Positions 26,501-36,853 of a stretch of 51,581 nucleotides of DNA are shown here, piece by piece. The position numbers were made by a program, and so were the translations under genes. Source of the DNA: CAIKZJ01 sp041675325 (GTDB lineage: Bacteria; Bacteroidota; Ignavibacteria; Tepidaquicellales; Tepidaquicellaceae); NCBI GenBank assembly GCA_041675325.1, contig JBAYUG010000011.1, forward strand, positions 1 through 51,581, in the 5' to 3' direction. Under the pieces are notes generated by a model. That model was not told the DNA's origin and did no database searches. It saw only the letters and a list, made by a program, of their open reading frames with translations. Positions within the stretch are counted from its first letter, which is position 1, and each line of letters begins with the position of its first letter.

Positions 26501-27624
26501 ATTTTGACCTCACTCATCTGAGCAACAGTTATATTTCTTTCTCTAAAAGAAGATATATTTACTAAAACGCCCGCTGCAATAGAATTAAATATCAACGCTG
26601 TACCGCCAAAACTAACAAAGGGAATCGGAACACCTGTTGTTGGGAAGATACCGCTAGCCACTGACATATTTACAATAGCATAAAGCATAATTATTGTTGT
26701 AATTCCAAAAGCCAGATATTTTCCAAATGGATCAACAACATCTTTTGCGGTCTTGTAACCTCTTAAAAGAATTACCATGAATAGTAACACCACAAATAAT
26801 GTTCCAATGAAACCATATTCTTCTCCCATTATAGCAAATATGAAATCCCCGTATGACTCTGGAAGGAAGAACTCTTTTTGTACTGAGTTACCCATGCCTA
26901 CTCCGAACAATCCGCCGTTTCCAAGTCCTATTATTGCCTGATTTAACTGATGTTGAGCTGTGCCTTTAGAACTGTATTCTGCATAGTTTTCAATTCGTGC
27001 AAGCATGTATGATTTTGAGAGTACAAACAAAACAGCGAATGGAATCAATGTTACAATTGTAACTGCTATATGCTTAAACTTTATCTTGGATGTAAGCATT
27101 AGCAACATGGAAGAAATAAATACTATCACCGCAGTCGAAAAATTCGGCTGGATTGCAATTAGCCCGCAAATCAATAAAACATAAAATACTATTGGTAAAT
27201 ATCCTCTATATAAATCACCTAAATACGTTTCCTTTCTAACTAATAATGTAGAGATATGTAAAATTAATGCATACTTAGCAAGATCAGAAGGTTGAATACT
27301 TAACGGACCTAAGTATATCCATCTGTTAACGTTCTTTACTGAAGAAGTTGTAAAAAGGACAATAATAAGTAATAGAATTGCACCAATAACAATAAACTTA
27401 CTGGCATCTTGATATATCCTGTAATCAATTTTGACTGCAAAGAAGAATAAGACAAGTGAAATTAAAACTTTAATCAAATGGGACTTTAATAAATAACTCG
27501 AATCGTCAAATTTGGTAAAAGCATAATCTGAACTTGCACTGTAAACCAAAGCAATACTGAAGAATATCAGTAATAAAACCGGAATTAAGATGTATATATC
27601 TATTTTATAATTAGCTTTTTTCAT
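26497..27624 (-). CDS. ftsW: Peptidoglycan glycosyltransferase FtsW
   Basis: A SEDS-family polymerase that makes septal glycan strands from lipid II together with FtsI. It has 375 residues and about ten membrane segments. The SEDS landmarks are present: IYLGPLSIQPSDLAKYALIL near residue 105 and GVPIPFVSFGGTALI near residue 330. It overlaps murD by four bases and murG by four bases. The FtsW rather than RodA identity rests on its place in the dcw cluster. Confidence 0.95.
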   Translation of the reverse strand: MKKANYKIDIYILIPVLLLIFFSIALVYSASSDYAFTKFDDSSYLLKSHLIKVLISLVLFFFAVKIDYRIYQDASKFIVIGAILLLIIVLFTTSSVKNVNRWIYLGPLSIQPSDLAKYALILHISTLLVRKETYLGDLYRGYLPIVFYVLLICGLIAIQPNFSTAVIVFISSMLLMLTSKIKFKHIAVTIVTLIPFAVLFVLSKSYMLARIENYAEYSSKGTAQHQLNQAIIGLGNGGLFGVGMGNSVQKEFFLPESYGDFIFAIMGEEYGFIGTLFVVLLFMVILLRGYKTAKDVVDPFGKYLAFGITTIIMLYAIVNMSVASGIFPTTGVPIPFVSFGGTALIFNSIAAGVLVNISSFRERNITVAQMSEVKI

Positions 27625-28985
27625 TTCAGATTGCTTACTATTCCTTTAAATACTTCTCCTCTATGTTCGAAATTATTGAACATATCAAAGCTCTTATAAC
27701 CTGGTGAGAAAAGGACAAAATCACCTCTTACGGAAATATTATTTGCAAAACAGACTGCCTCGTCTAAACTATCAAAACTATGTACAATCTTTATATCCTT
27801 ATAATGTTTACTTATTGAATCACGACTTTGACCTATCGCACATATAATCTTAACCCTGTCTTTAATAAGCGAATCTACAGTCTCAAAATTATCAGCCCCT
27901 TTTTTACCACCCATTATAAGAATGATATTTTTATCAAAACTCTCGAGCGCAACATACATCGAGTCATAATTTGTTGCCTTCGAATCATTATAATATTGTA
28001 CTCCGTTTATTTCTTTTACAAGTTCAATTCTATGCTCCACCCCTTTAAAGATCCTGAGAACCTTTTTAATCACATTATTTTTTACATTAAATTGCTTAAC
28101 TGCAAGAATCGCTGCCATCGAGTTCATAATATTATGTGTCCCTCTTAACATTACTTCATTTTTCGTTATTATTCTCGCCTTAGATTTCTCCATATAGCAG
28201 ATATAATCATTTTCAAGAAAACACTTTAAATCAATCTTATCGCAAATTATTTTCTCCTTACTGAATGCACCTATCGTAGAATGGAATTCTGATATCCTGC
28301 TTTTAAGCTGACTATCGTCATAATTAATTATTATAAGATCATTAGTGCTTTGATTTTTACATATTTTGAATTTAGCCTTAACATAATTTTCTAAACTAAG
28401 ATGCCAGTCTATATGATCGGGAGTAATATTAAGTATCATCGCAACTTTTGGGCTGAAGTTAACAGTATATTCGAGCTGAAAACTGCTCGTTTCCAGCACA
28501 ACTATTGAATCGGAACCAAGTTTCGGGATGATTTCCGAAAAAGCCAGTCCAACATTTCCGCAAACATGAACATCATATCCTGCTTCTCTAAGTATTGCTC
28601 CAGTTAACTCAGTAGTGGTTGTTTTTCCGTTTGTACCAGTAATTGCTATTATCGGAGCTTCACAGAAATAGGATGAAACTTCAACTTCACTTAGTATTTT
28701 AATATTCTTTGTTACCGCTTTTTTTATTACATCTGAATTTGGTGAAATGCCGGGACTTACCACAATTGCCTCAGCATCATAGATTTTATCACTATTTTGA
28801 CCTAATTCGTAATCTATCGAATAATTATTGAAATCATTCTCATCAAGGTACAACAGTTTTTCTTTTGGAGACGAATCACTTACAAACACCATTGCATTAT
28901 TTTTCTTTAAGAGTTTAGCGATACCGATACCGCTTCTGCCTGCACCTAAAACCGAAATTTTCTTATTTGAAAAATCTTTAATCAT
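27621..28985 (-). CDS. murD: UDP-N-acetylmuramoyl-L-alanine--D-glutamate ligase
   Basis: Adds D-glutamate to the UDP-MurNAc-alanine precursor. The 454-residue protein opens with the nucleotide-binding SVLGAGRSGIGIAKLL (about 11-26), has the ATP loop ITGTNGKTTTTE near residue 115 and YYNDSKATNYDSM near residue 332, where MurD substrate residues lie. It follows mraY by four bases and overlaps ftsW by four. Nothing unusual is seen. Confidence 0.96.
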   Translation of the reverse strand: MIKDFSNKKISVLGAGRSGIGIAKLLKKNNAMVFVSDSSPKEKLLYLDENDFNNYSIDYELGQNSDKIYDAEAIVVSPGISPNSDVIKKAVTKNIKILSEVEVSSYFCEAPIIAITGTNGKTTTTELTGAILREAGYDVHVCGNVGLAFSEIIPKLGSDSIVVLETSSFQLEYTVNFSPKVAMILNITPDHIDWHLSLENYVKAKFKICKNQSTNDLIIINYDDSQLKSRISEFHSTIGAFSKEKIICDKIDLKCFLENDYICYMEKSKARIITKNEVMLRGTHNIMNSMAAILAVKQFNVKNNVIKKVLRIFKGVEHRIELVKEINGVQYYNDSKATNYDSMYVALESFDKNIILIMGGKKGADNFETVDSLIKDRVKIICAIGQSRDSISKHYKDIKIVHSFDSLDEAVCFANNISVRGDFVLFSPGYKSFDMFNNFEHRGEVFKGIVSNLK

Positions 28986-28989
28986 CTTA

Positions 28990-30099
28990 TTACCTGATTT
29001 TAAATGTAGCTAATGTCATTACAGCAAGAAGTACTGCAATAATATAAAATCTCAATACTATCTTTGGCTCTGGTATACCTTTCATTTCAAAATGATGATG
29101 TAATGGTGCCATCAGAAATATCCTTTTTCCTTCCCCGTATTTTTTCCTTGTATATTTAAAATAATATCGTTGAATTAAAACCGATACGGTTTCAGCAAAG
29201 AAAATTCCACCTAGAAGAGGTAATAGAAATTCTTTCTTAACAAGGATACTCAACATTCCAATGGCTCCTCCTAATGCAAGTGATCCTGTATCTCCCATGA
29301 ATATCTGTGCAGGGTATGAGTTGTACCACAAAAAACCTATTGCTGCCCCTGCAAATGCTGTACAGAAAACTACAAGCTCGCCGTTGCCTCTTAAATAAAT
29401 GATATTTAAATATTTCGATAATTCTATGTTACCGGATATGTACGCAATTATTCCTAATGTAAAAATCACGATTCCTACTGTACCGGTTGCAAGTCCGTCT
29501 AATCCATCTGTTAGATTTACCGCATTAGAAGTTGCTGTTATTATAAAAATTATTATTGGGACGTATAAATAAGCAAAATCAAATTCGTAGTTCTTTAAAA
29601 ATGGGATTGTAGTAATTGTATTTATTCCTTCAAACTGAGGTGCAAAATAAATAACTAAACCGACTACTAATCCAACAAATACCTGCCCAGCAAGTTTATA
29701 TTTAGCAACCAGTCCATTTTTATACTTCTTGACTACTTTCAAATAATCATCCAGGAATCCAACTAACCCTAGTACAATTGTAGTAAAGAGTACAAGCAAA
29801 ATGTAAATATTTCGTAAATCACCCCATAGCAAAACAGGTATCAATCCCGACATCAGAATTATCAACCCACCCATAGTTGGAGTGCCGGCTTTTGACCAAT
29901 GGAACTTCGGACCGTCCTCTTTTTTTGCTTCACCAATCTGTTTTTTCTTCAATAATGCTAATACTTTAGGACCAACATAAAATGTGAGTAGTAATGCAGT
30001 AATGGCAGCCAATGCGGATCTGAATGTCAGATATTTAAATACATTGAAACCTGGCGGACTAAAATGCGACTCTAAATATTCTGCTAAAAGATATAACAT
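28990..30099 (-). CDS. mraY: Phospho-N-acetylmuramoyl-pentapeptide transferase
   Basis: Transfers phospho-MurNAc-pentapeptide to undecaprenyl phosphate, making lipid I at the membrane. The 369-residue polytopic protein carries the MraY motifs GTPTMGGLIIL (about 72-82), NLTDGLDGLATGT (near 197) with catalytic-site aspartates, FMGDTGSLALGG (near 269) and MAPLHHHFEMKG (near 333). Its ATG shares its last base with the murF stop. Confidence 0.97.
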   Translation of the reverse strand: MLYLLAEYLESHFSPPGFNVFKYLTFRSALAAITALLLTFYVGPKVLALLKKKQIGEAKKEDGPKFHWSKAGTPTMGGLIILMSGLIPVLLWGDLRNIYILLVLFTTIVLGLVGFLDDYLKVVKKYKNGLVAKYKLAGQVFVGLVVGLVIYFAPQFEGINTITTIPFLKNYEFDFAYLYVPIIIFIITATSNAVNLTDGLDGLATGTVGIVIFTLGIIAYISGNIELSKYLNIIYLRGNGELVVFCTAFAGAAIGFLWYNSYPAQIFMGDTGSLALGGAIGMLSILVKKEFLLPLLGGIFFAETVSVLIQRYYFKYTRKKYGEGKRIFLMAPLHHHFEMKGIPEPKIVLRFYIIAVLLAVMTLATFKIR

Positions 30100-31499
30100 T
30101 ATCTGGTTATAGTTTTATTTTTAAATAACTTATTTACAACTTCTTCCATATTCATTCCTCTTGATCCCTTAAAATATACTATATCACCCTTCGTTATATT
30201 AAGTTTTATAAATTCGGTTAGATCTACTTTGTTCTCAAAATAGAAATTATTATTATTAATACCCTTGCAACCTTCAAATGTATGATAAGACATTTGTCCG
30301 TAAGTGTATACGAAATTAAAATTCAACTGCTTGATTAATTTACCGACTTCAAAATGCTCCTTTGCCGATTTACTTCCCATTTCAAGCATATCTGAAATCA
30401 CAATGTGTTTTTTCCCTTTTGTAAAGAATTCTTTAACTGTCTCCAGTCCTAATTTTACAGAACATGGATTGCTATTATATGTATCATTAATTACTTTTAT
30501 TCCAGAACACTCAAAATACTCCATCCTTTTCTGACTTATATTTTTTATGTGGTTGAGTGTATTTGAAATCTGTTCCGGACTAATACCAAAATAAAGTCCT
30601 ACTGCAATTGCAGCTAAACCATTATAAAAAGAATGTTTACCAAAAGTATTGACTCGGACAATGTATTTTTTTCCCTTGTATTTATATTCAATTCGTGGAC
30701 TAAATTTATTGTCGTAACCTAAATTATATCCTTTAACATCCGAATTATATTTGTAAGAATATGTGAATGATTTGTGTTTGTGAGTATCTTTGTAATTATT
30801 TATAATTTTATCATCTAAATTATAGAAACACATAGAACCATTATTCCCGACATAATCATATAGAGTAAACTCCTCCTTTGCAACTCCTTTAATATTCTTA
30901 AAAAACTCGAGATGTTCTTTACCAATATTTGTAACGAGTCCAAAATCTGGCTCTGCAATCTTACACAAATATTCAAGTTCCTTAAAATGATTGCTGCCGA
31001 GTTCTGCAACACAAAAGTTATGTTTATCCTGTATATTTAATAAAGTTAATGGTAATCCAATATGATTATTAAAATTCCCTTCTGTTTTAAGTACATTAAA
31101 TTTTTTTAATAATACACTGCATATAATATCTTTTGTCGTTGTTTTACCATTGCTTCCGGCTACTCCGAGTATTGGGATGTTCATCCTGTTTTTGTAATGA
31201 AAAGCTAATTCTCCCAAAGCAATCGTAGTATCCTTTACTACGTAGAATACATCCTTTTTATATTTCTTCTTGTTTTTATTGTACCAATTGATATTAACGA
31301 ATATTAACCCAGCTTTTCTTCCTATTACATCCTCAATATAGTTATGTCCGTCATTCGTTTCACCTTTTAATGCAAAGAAAACCTCTCCCTTTTTAACTTC
31401 TAATGAATTAATATTGACTCTATTATACTTTTTACAAATAGTATTTTTTGGGTTCTTTAAACTGCCATTTACTTTCAATATGTCATCTATTAATATCAT
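30099..31499 (-). CDS. murF: UDP-MurNAc-tripeptide--D-alanyl-D-alanine ligase
   Basis: Adds D-Ala-D-Ala to complete the pentapeptide precursor. The 466-residue ligase has the N-terminal KGEVFFALKGETNDGHNY substrate segment (about 38-55), the ATP loop GVAGSNGKTTTKD near residue 115 and INDTYNSNPCSVKLGL near residue 335, all as in MurF. It overlaps murE by four bases. It is rich in AT codons like its neighbours, with no sign of transfer. Confidence 0.96.
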   Translation of the reverse strand: MILIDDILKVNGSLKNPKNTICKKYNRVNINSLEVKKGEVFFALKGETNDGHNYIEDVIGRKAGLIFVNINWYNKNKKKYKKDVFYVVKDTTIALGELAFHYKNRMNIPILGVAGSNGKTTTKDIICSVLLKKFNVLKTEGNFNNHIGLPLTLLNIQDKHNFCVAELGSNHFKELEYLCKIAEPDFGLVTNIGKEHLEFFKNIKGVAKEEFTLYDYVGNNGSMCFYNLDDKIINNYKDTHKHKSFTYSYKYNSDVKGYNLGYDNKFSPRIEYKYKGKKYIVRVNTFGKHSFYNGLAAIAVGLYFGISPEQISNTLNHIKNISQKRMEYFECSGIKVINDTYNSNPCSVKLGLETVKEFFTKGKKHIVISDMLEMGSKSAKEHFEVGKLIKQLNFNFVYTYGQMSYHTFEGCKGINNNNFYFENKVDLTEFIKLNITKGDIVYFKGSRGMNMEEVVNKLFKNKTITR

Positions 31500-32977
31500 G
31501 TAATTACTGAATCAATATTATGAGTTATTATTTCTTGGTCGTCAAAATGACTTTTTACTCCGTTTATTTCTTGATACGTTTCATGACCTTTCCCGCATAT
31601 AAGAATGATATCCCCTTTTCTTGACATATTAAGACCTTTTAGTATTGCTTTTTCTCTGTTTATTTCAATCAGATAATTGCTTTTACCTTTGATTCCGACT
31701 AAAATATCTTTTACAATTTCTTCAGGATCTTCAGTTCGAGGATTATCAGAAGTAATTATGACTTCATCAGATAAATCTGTTGCTATTTCCCCCATAACAG
31801 ACCTTTTTGTTTTATCTCTATCTCCTCCGCACCCAAAAATTGTTATTATTTTTCCTTTCGAGAATCCTACATTTCTAACTTCGACAGCAGCTTCGATAGC
31901 ATTTCTTAAAGAATCAGAAGTATGGGAATAATCTACAATTGCACAAGCACCATTTGGAAGCATCGTACGGTTGAACCTGCCTTTTGCAGCTTGAAAAGTT
32001 TTAACGGCATTTAAGATTGTTTTTATTGGGATGTGTTTTTCTAAACCAAACAGTATTGCGGCCAGTAAATTATATATATTGAATCTACCAGTAAGAGTAG
32101 ATTCGACAATGTATTTTATATCTTTATGTTTTATGCCAAACTTAAGTCCATCTAATTTAATATTAATATCTTGCGCCTGTAAATCAGAATTATTGTTAAT
32201 AGAATATAGTTTCTTTAAGCCTGAACAATCATCTAATATCTTTATGCCATATATATCATCAGTGTTAGATATTGCTAAATTTCCATTCTTAAGATTATCA
32301 AAAAGCTTCTTTTTGGCTTCAAAATAATTTTGCATGTTTATGTGTAGATCCATATGTTCACTCGTAAGATTAGTGTATATTGCAGTATCGAATTCAATGC
32401 TATGTACTCTATATTTTGACAGAGCAATTGATGATACTTCCATTATACAATAATCAATTTTGTTATCAACCATTTCGGCAAGCAACATATTCAATTCTAT
32501 AGAATCAGGCGTCGTTAACCTTGCAGTTTCTGTTTTTGTTTCGCCTGTTATATAACTTATTGTTCCGAGCAATCCGCATTTGAAACCAGCTCCCTCTAAT
32601 ATGCTTTTTATAATATATGATATTGTGGTTTTGCCATTAGTGCCTGTTATTCCAATAACTTTTACTTTCTTTGATGGATTTCTGTAATAAGAACTGCTAA
32701 TCTCAGCCATTACTTTCCTAATCTTATCAACAAATATTATATTTTCAAAACCCACATAATCTTTTTCATAATCTGATTCAGTAATTATTAATTCAGCACC
32801 ATTACTTACTGCTTGTTCAAGAAATTGCCTACCATCCGCCTTATTTCCCTTTATTGAGAAGAAGATATATCCTTTACGAATATTTCTTGAATCAAGACTA
32901 AGACCCTGTACTTCAAAATCTATTATTGATTCCGGTATTTTTAATCCATTAATATTTAATAGCTTACTTAATAACAT
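31496..32977 (-). CDS. murE: UDP-MurNAc-L-Ala-D-Glu--meso-diaminopimelate ligase
   Basis: Adds the third amino acid of the stem peptide. The 493-residue ligase has the ATP loop GTNGKTT at 112-118 and the substrate-selecting motif DNPR at 411-414, which marks meso-diaminopimelate rather than lysine specificity. The wall is therefore predicted to be the DAP type. TTPDSIELNMLL (near 155) and the ICGKGHETYQ motif near 460 agree. It abuts ftsI by one base and murF by four overlapping bases. Confidence 0.96.
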   Translation of the reverse strand: MLLSKLLNINGLKIPESIIDFEVQGLSLDSRNIRKGYIFFSIKGNKADGRQFLEQAVSNGAELIITESDYEKDYVGFENIIFVDKIRKVMAEISSSYYRNPSKKVKVIGITGTNGKTTISYIIKSILEGAGFKCGLLGTISYITGETKTETARLTTPDSIELNMLLAEMVDNKIDYCIMEVSSIALSKYRVHSIEFDTAIYTNLTSEHMDLHINMQNYFEAKKKLFDNLKNGNLAISNTDDIYGIKILDDCSGLKKLYSINNNSDLQAQDINIKLDGLKFGIKHKDIKYIVESTLTGRFNIYNLLAAILFGLEKHIPIKTILNAVKTFQAAKGRFNRTMLPNGACAIVDYSHTSDSLRNAIEAAVEVRNVGFSKGKIITIFGCGGDRDKTKRSVMGEIATDLSDEVIITSDNPRTEDPEEIVKDILVGIKGKSNYLIEINREKAILKGLNMSRKGDIILICGKGHETYQEINGVKSHFDDQEIITHNIDSVIT

Positions 32978-35133
32978 TAGTTTTCCTCTTTACAAAACAA
33001 AATCACCTTACTGTTAGGAATGACTTTTGTTCCTGATTTTGGAAATACATCCACAACTTCTCCGCTCCCATTAACATCAATGATAAATCCTTCAGAAACT
33101 AATTTGTTTATGGCTTTTCGGAGACTCATATTCTTTACATTTGGAATAATGTAGCTGGTTTCATTTGCAATACTATTTTCTGAAGGAAATAACTTTACTA
33201 CAGTTCCATTTTTATAAATGCTTCCATAGGAAGGCTCTTGATTTGAGACCACTTGTTCCTCAAGTTCATTTTTACGCAAATCCTTTTCCATAACGAACGC
33301 TATATTTCTTTCTTTCAGTATTTCTTGAGCATCTTTTACTCTCATATTTACAAGATTCGGAATTATGTTAGTATTGCTCGTAGCTTCAATATTAGTATTT
33401 TGCATATTATTATTGACCAAACTTTCATCTTTGAAGCTGTTATTTTTTCCAATATAATCAATTAATCTTGACGCTATTTTTTGAAATACGGGTGCTGCAA
33501 CTTTTCCGCCATAGTACCCATTTTTAGGTTCATCAATTATAATAGTTATAATAATTTCAGGATTATCAGCTGGGAAATAGCCGATAAAAGATGAGATATG
33601 TGAGCTGTTTGAATATTCACCATCAACCAATTTTTGTGTAGTTCCTGTTTTGCCGGCAATTGAGATTCCTTCAATTTTAGCATCAACCCCAGTTCCTCTT
33701 TCCACTACACCTTTTAGCATCCGGGTTAGCTCTTTCGCCGTCGCTTCAGATACTACCTGCCGAACGGGAGAAGGCATACTTTCCTGCAAAATCCTTCCAT
33801 CTGGACTTACAATCTTCTTTACAATAAATGGTTTCATTAACATACCGTTATTGGCAATTGCTGAATATGCCATTGTCAATTGAAGCGCATTTATTGCAAC
33901 TTGATAGCCGATTGACATGAATTCAAGGGATCCGTTTGTATAATCTATCGGTCTTTTCAAATATCCCCTGTTCTCACCGTTTAATTCAATACCCGTATAT
34001 ATTCCAAAACCAAAATCTCTTGCATACTTAAAAAATCTTTCTGCTCCAAGTATCTGAGACAATTTAACGAATCCTATATTACTTGACTTTTCCACGGCTT
34101 CCTGAAAAGTTAGAGCTGATGCTGAGTATGAATCAAATATATCCATCCCGTAAATTTTATAACGTCCACTTTCAGTGTTTATAACGTTATTTGCATTACT
34201 GAGCTTCTCCTCCAGAATTGCTGATGCAGTTATTAATTTGAATGTTGAACCCGGCTCATATATATCTGAGATTACTGCATTTTTCATTCCTGCAGTATCT
34301 TCTTTTTTAATATTATTTGGGTCGAAAGTAGGATATGTGCACATTCCTAATAGTTCACCTGTCTTAACTGATACAACAACAACTTTGCCTTTAGTCGCAT
34401 TATAAGAACTTATTCCATTGGCAAGCTCTTCTTCTGCAATTTGTTGAATGTTTTTATCAATCGTTAAAACAATGTTAGCACCTGATTCAGGTTCTTTTTG
34501 AATATAATTAATATCTGGTCTTTTGTTTCCTCTTCCATCTTTTCTTGATATCATATAACCATCTTTTCCCGTCATATCCTTATTGAATGAAAGTTCAATA
34601 CCACTTACTCCTTTATTGTCTAAATCATTATATCCAATAATTTGCGCAGCTGTCTGTCCAAGATTATAATATCTGGAAGGTTCTTTGAACACTTCAAAAC
34701 CATCAATTCTTACTGTATCAAGGCCCTTTAAGTCATTTAATTCAGATTTTCTTTCAATATAAAATGATGATTCGTTCTTGTTTATCAGTTTTTCAAAATA
34801 TTCTTGCTTTGTTTTTCCAAATACACTTGAAAGTAATGTAGCAACAGAATCAGGGTTTTTAAGCTTATAAGGATCTACTATAACCGATACTCTGAAAATA
34901 TTTGAAACAAATGGATTCATATTTCTATCAAATATTACTCCTCTTAAGGGGGATATTATTTCCCTCGTCTGTGACTGTTTCTTTGCAATTATTGCGTATT
35001 TTTCGGAATCAATGATTTGCAGAGTAACGAGTCTTGAAATAACAATAAACATCATTAATAGAATTGCTGCTAATGTGATGTTAATTCTCTTTCGAAATCT
35101 GGCCGTATCCTTATTTAATTTTAGAAAATTCAC
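32977..35133 (-). CDS. ftsI: Division penicillin-binding protein with two PASTA domains
   Basis: A class B PBP, the septal transpeptidase, 718 residues. It has one membrane anchor (about 18-38), a PBP dimerisation region, and a transpeptidase domain with STFK at 296-299 (active Ser296), SSN at 350-352 and KTG at 495-497. Two C-terminal PASTA domains follow (about 590-655 and 662-718), the first beginning IIPNLVNMRVKDAQEIL. The PASTA tail makes it resemble SpoVD/Pbp2x more than E. coli FtsI. The start is GTG and overlaps the ftsL stop by four bases. Confidence 0.95.
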   Translation of the reverse strand: MNFLKLNKDTARFRKRINITLAAILLMMFIVISRLVTLQIIDSEKYAIIAKKQSQTREIISPLRGVIFDRNMNPFVSNIFRVSVIVDPYKLKNPDSVATLLSSVFGKTKQEYFEKLINKNESSFYIERKSELNDLKGLDTVRIDGFEVFKEPSRYYNLGQTAAQIIGYNDLDNKGVSGIELSFNKDMTGKDGYMISRKDGRGNKRPDINYIQKEPESGANIVLTIDKNIQQIAEEELANGISSYNATKGKVVVVSVKTGELLGMCTYPTFDPNNIKKEDTAGMKNAVISDIYEPGSTFKLITASAILEEKLSNANNVINTESGRYKIYGMDIFDSYSASALTFQEAVEKSSNIGFVKLSQILGAERFFKYARDFGFGIYTGIELNGENRGYLKRPIDYTNGSLEFMSIGYQVAINALQLTMAYSAIANNGMLMKPFIVKKIVSPDGRILQESMPSPVRQVVSEATAKELTRMLKGVVERGTGVDAKIEGISIAGKTGTTQKLVDGEYSNSSHISSFIGYFPADNPEIIITIIIDEPKNGYYGGKVAAPVFQKIASRLIDYIGKNNSFKDESLVNNNMQNTNIEATSNTNIIPNLVNMRVKDAQEILKERNIAFVMEKDLRKNELEEQVVSNQEPSYGSIYKNGTVVKLFPSENSIANETSYIIPNVKNMSLRKAINKLVSEGFIIDVNGSGEVVDVFPKSGTKVIPNSKVILFCKEEN

Positions 35134-35438
35134 TCTTCTTTTCCCTGAATTTTAAAATTCTTATCTTTTACAAATGAATGCTCATTTATCTTCAACCCAA
35201 TCCTATCTTCTGCTAATTTGCGTATTCGATCAAAAGAACTCAGCTTCTCAATTTCAATTTTAAGTGTATTATTTATTTCAGTTGCAAGACTAAGTTCTTC
35301 TTTGACCGAACTAACACCTTGTATTAAATTATTTACTGTAATAATAGTATTAATCAGAAAAACCGAGAGCGAAGAAAGAATCAGGAATGAAATTATAAGC
35401 GAGAATAATGATATTTTGTTATCTTTATTATGCCTCAT
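35130..35438 (-). CDS. ftsL: FtsL-like division protein
   Basis: A 102-residue bitopic protein: a short basic cytoplasmic start, one membrane helix (about 11-32) and a coiled-coil (about 40-75) ending in IRKLAEDRIGLKINEHSF, the tail typical of FtsL. The family is poorly conserved; size, topology and position between rsmH and ftsI carry the call. It overlaps both neighbours by four bases. Confidence 0.85.
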   Translation of the reverse strand: MRHNKDNKISLFSLIISFLILSSLSVFLINTIITVNNLIQGVSSVKEELSLATEINNTLKIEIEKLSSFDRIRKLAEDRIGLKINEHSFVKDKNFKIQGKEE

Positions 35439-36337
35439 ATCAATATTACCTCCGCTGCTCTTAATTTTGCGCTTCTCGCACGATTATTATTCTTAACTTC
35501 TTTGTAATCTGGCTTTACAACCTTTTTAGTTAATATTCTAATTTCTCTTCTATCGCTCTTTTTATTCCTAAAAAATTCTTTTACAATTCTGTCTTCTAAA
35601 GAATGATATGATATAACTACTATCCTGCCGCCATTTTGCATTATATCAAATGCATCTTCAAGCACTTTTTCTAAATCACTCAGTTCATTATTAACCTCAA
35701 TTCTCAATGCCTGGAAAATCTTTGAAAAAAATTTAGATGGTATATTCTTTTTCATATCATATTCTCTCTGTACTATTCTAACAAAATCAGATGTTGTCGT
35801 TATTTTGTTTTTCCGTCTGCTTTCCATGATTGCTTTTGAGAGCCTTTTAGCATTTTTTATTTCTCCGTAGGTTTCAAATATATCCGTCAGTTCTTTCTCG
35901 CTGTATTCGTTAACAATATCAGATGCAGTTTTCTCAGAGTCTTTATCCGCTCTCATATCCAAAGGAGTGTCCTTTAAAAAACTGAATCCATCTTCACTGT
36001 TAAGTTGATAAGATGATAGTCCTAAATCTAAAACCAAACCTGTTATTGAATTAATATTAAGCTCTGCGGCAATATTCCGTATGTTTGCAAAATTACCGTT
36101 TAGAATATACAGATTTTTCTTATAGTTCTTGAATCTTTCCCTTGAGTGTTCAAGTGCATTTAAATCTTTATCTATGCTGATTAGTTTTCCCTTATCTGAA
36201 ATTTTCTTCAGAATGGATTCAGTGTAACTTCCTCCGCCCAAAGTTCCATCAACAATAATTTCTTCTTTGATAAGTGGATTTATCAAATAAGATATTGCTA
36301 TGTCCATTAGGACCGGTGTATGGTAAACCGAAATCAA
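35435..36337 (-). CDS. rsmH: 16S rRNA (cytosine1402-N4)-methyltransferase
   Basis: Methylates N4 of C1402 in the ribosomal decoding site. The 300-residue protein has the SAM-binding VDGTLGGGSYTESIL (about 29-43), LVLDLGLSSYQL near residue 101, PLDMRAD and VISYHSLEDRIVKEF near residue 237, which are RsmH signatures. The start is TTG at 36337, giving MISVYHTPVLMD; no ATG lies close upstream in frame. It follows mraZ by 21 bases and overlaps ftsL by four. Confidence 0.96.
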   Translation of the reverse strand: MISVYHTPVLMDIAISYLINPLIKEEIIVDGTLGGGSYTESILKKISDKGKLISIDKDLNALEHSRERFKNYKKNLYILNGNFANIRNIAAELNINSITGLVLDLGLSSYQLNSEDGFSFLKDTPLDMRADKDSEKTASDIVNEYSEKELTDIFETYGEIKNAKRLSKAIMESRRKNKITTTSDFVRIVQREYDMKKNIPSKFFSKIFQALRIEVNNELSDLEKVLEDAFDIMQNGGRIVVISYHSLEDRIVKEFFRNKKSDRREIRILTKKVVKPDYKEVKNNNRARSAKLRAAEVILI

Positions 36338-36358
36338 AGAAATATGTAATTTTAAAAA

Positions 36359-36817
36359 TTAATTATTGCTTTTATTCAAAATCTTCTCGGTTACTGACTG
36401 AGCAACATTTTCAAACGGCTCCGGATTTTGGTTGTCATATTCTGACTTCAAATCCGGGTTCCATATTTCAATGTTCTGAAGCATTCCAAGAAGCAGCACA
36501 TCTTTTTTGATATGAGCAAACTCGATTAGTTGAAAGGGTAGTAGAAATCTGTTGTGAGAATCCAAATCGCATTCATGAACATACATCATGAATTGCCGCA
36601 TGAAAAATCTCTCTTTTTCGTTGAAGACGTTGAAGTTCATTAGACCTTTTTTTACCCTTTCCCATTCATCAAGTGTATATAACATTAAACAACCGTTTAG
36701 TCCTCTGGTAAGAACTATTTTATTATTTGACTCCGGAGACATTTTACTTCTGAACTTCGTCGGAAGTACAATTCTCGATTTGGAATCTAATACGACTATT
36801 GAATGTCCTTGAAACAA
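36359..36817 (-). CDS. mraZ: MraZ transcriptional regulator of the dcw cluster
   Basis: A DNA-binding regulator of the division/cell-wall cluster with a double SpoVT/AbrB-like fold, 152 residues. Both half-repeats carry the D-x3-R-x3-P motif: LDSKSRIVLP at about 10-19 and LDSHNRFLLP in the second half. The start is TTG at 36817, giving MFQGHS, which matches the family's usual MF-G opening; no in-frame ATG is available upstream. It is the first gene of the cluster, and three likely binding sites for its own product lie about 40-65 bases upstream, so autoregulation is expected. Confidence 0.95.
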   Translation of the reverse strand: MFQGHSIVVLDSKSRIVLPTKFRSKMSPESNNKIVLTRGLNGCLMLYTLDEWERVKKGLMNFNVFNEKERFFMRQFMMYVHECDLDSHNRFLLPFQLIEFAHIKKDVLLLGMLQNIEIWNPDLKSEYDNQNPEPFENVAQSVTEKILNKSNN

Positions 36818-36853
36818 ATTATTTGACTTTATTTAAATTTATTTGGGAATTTA

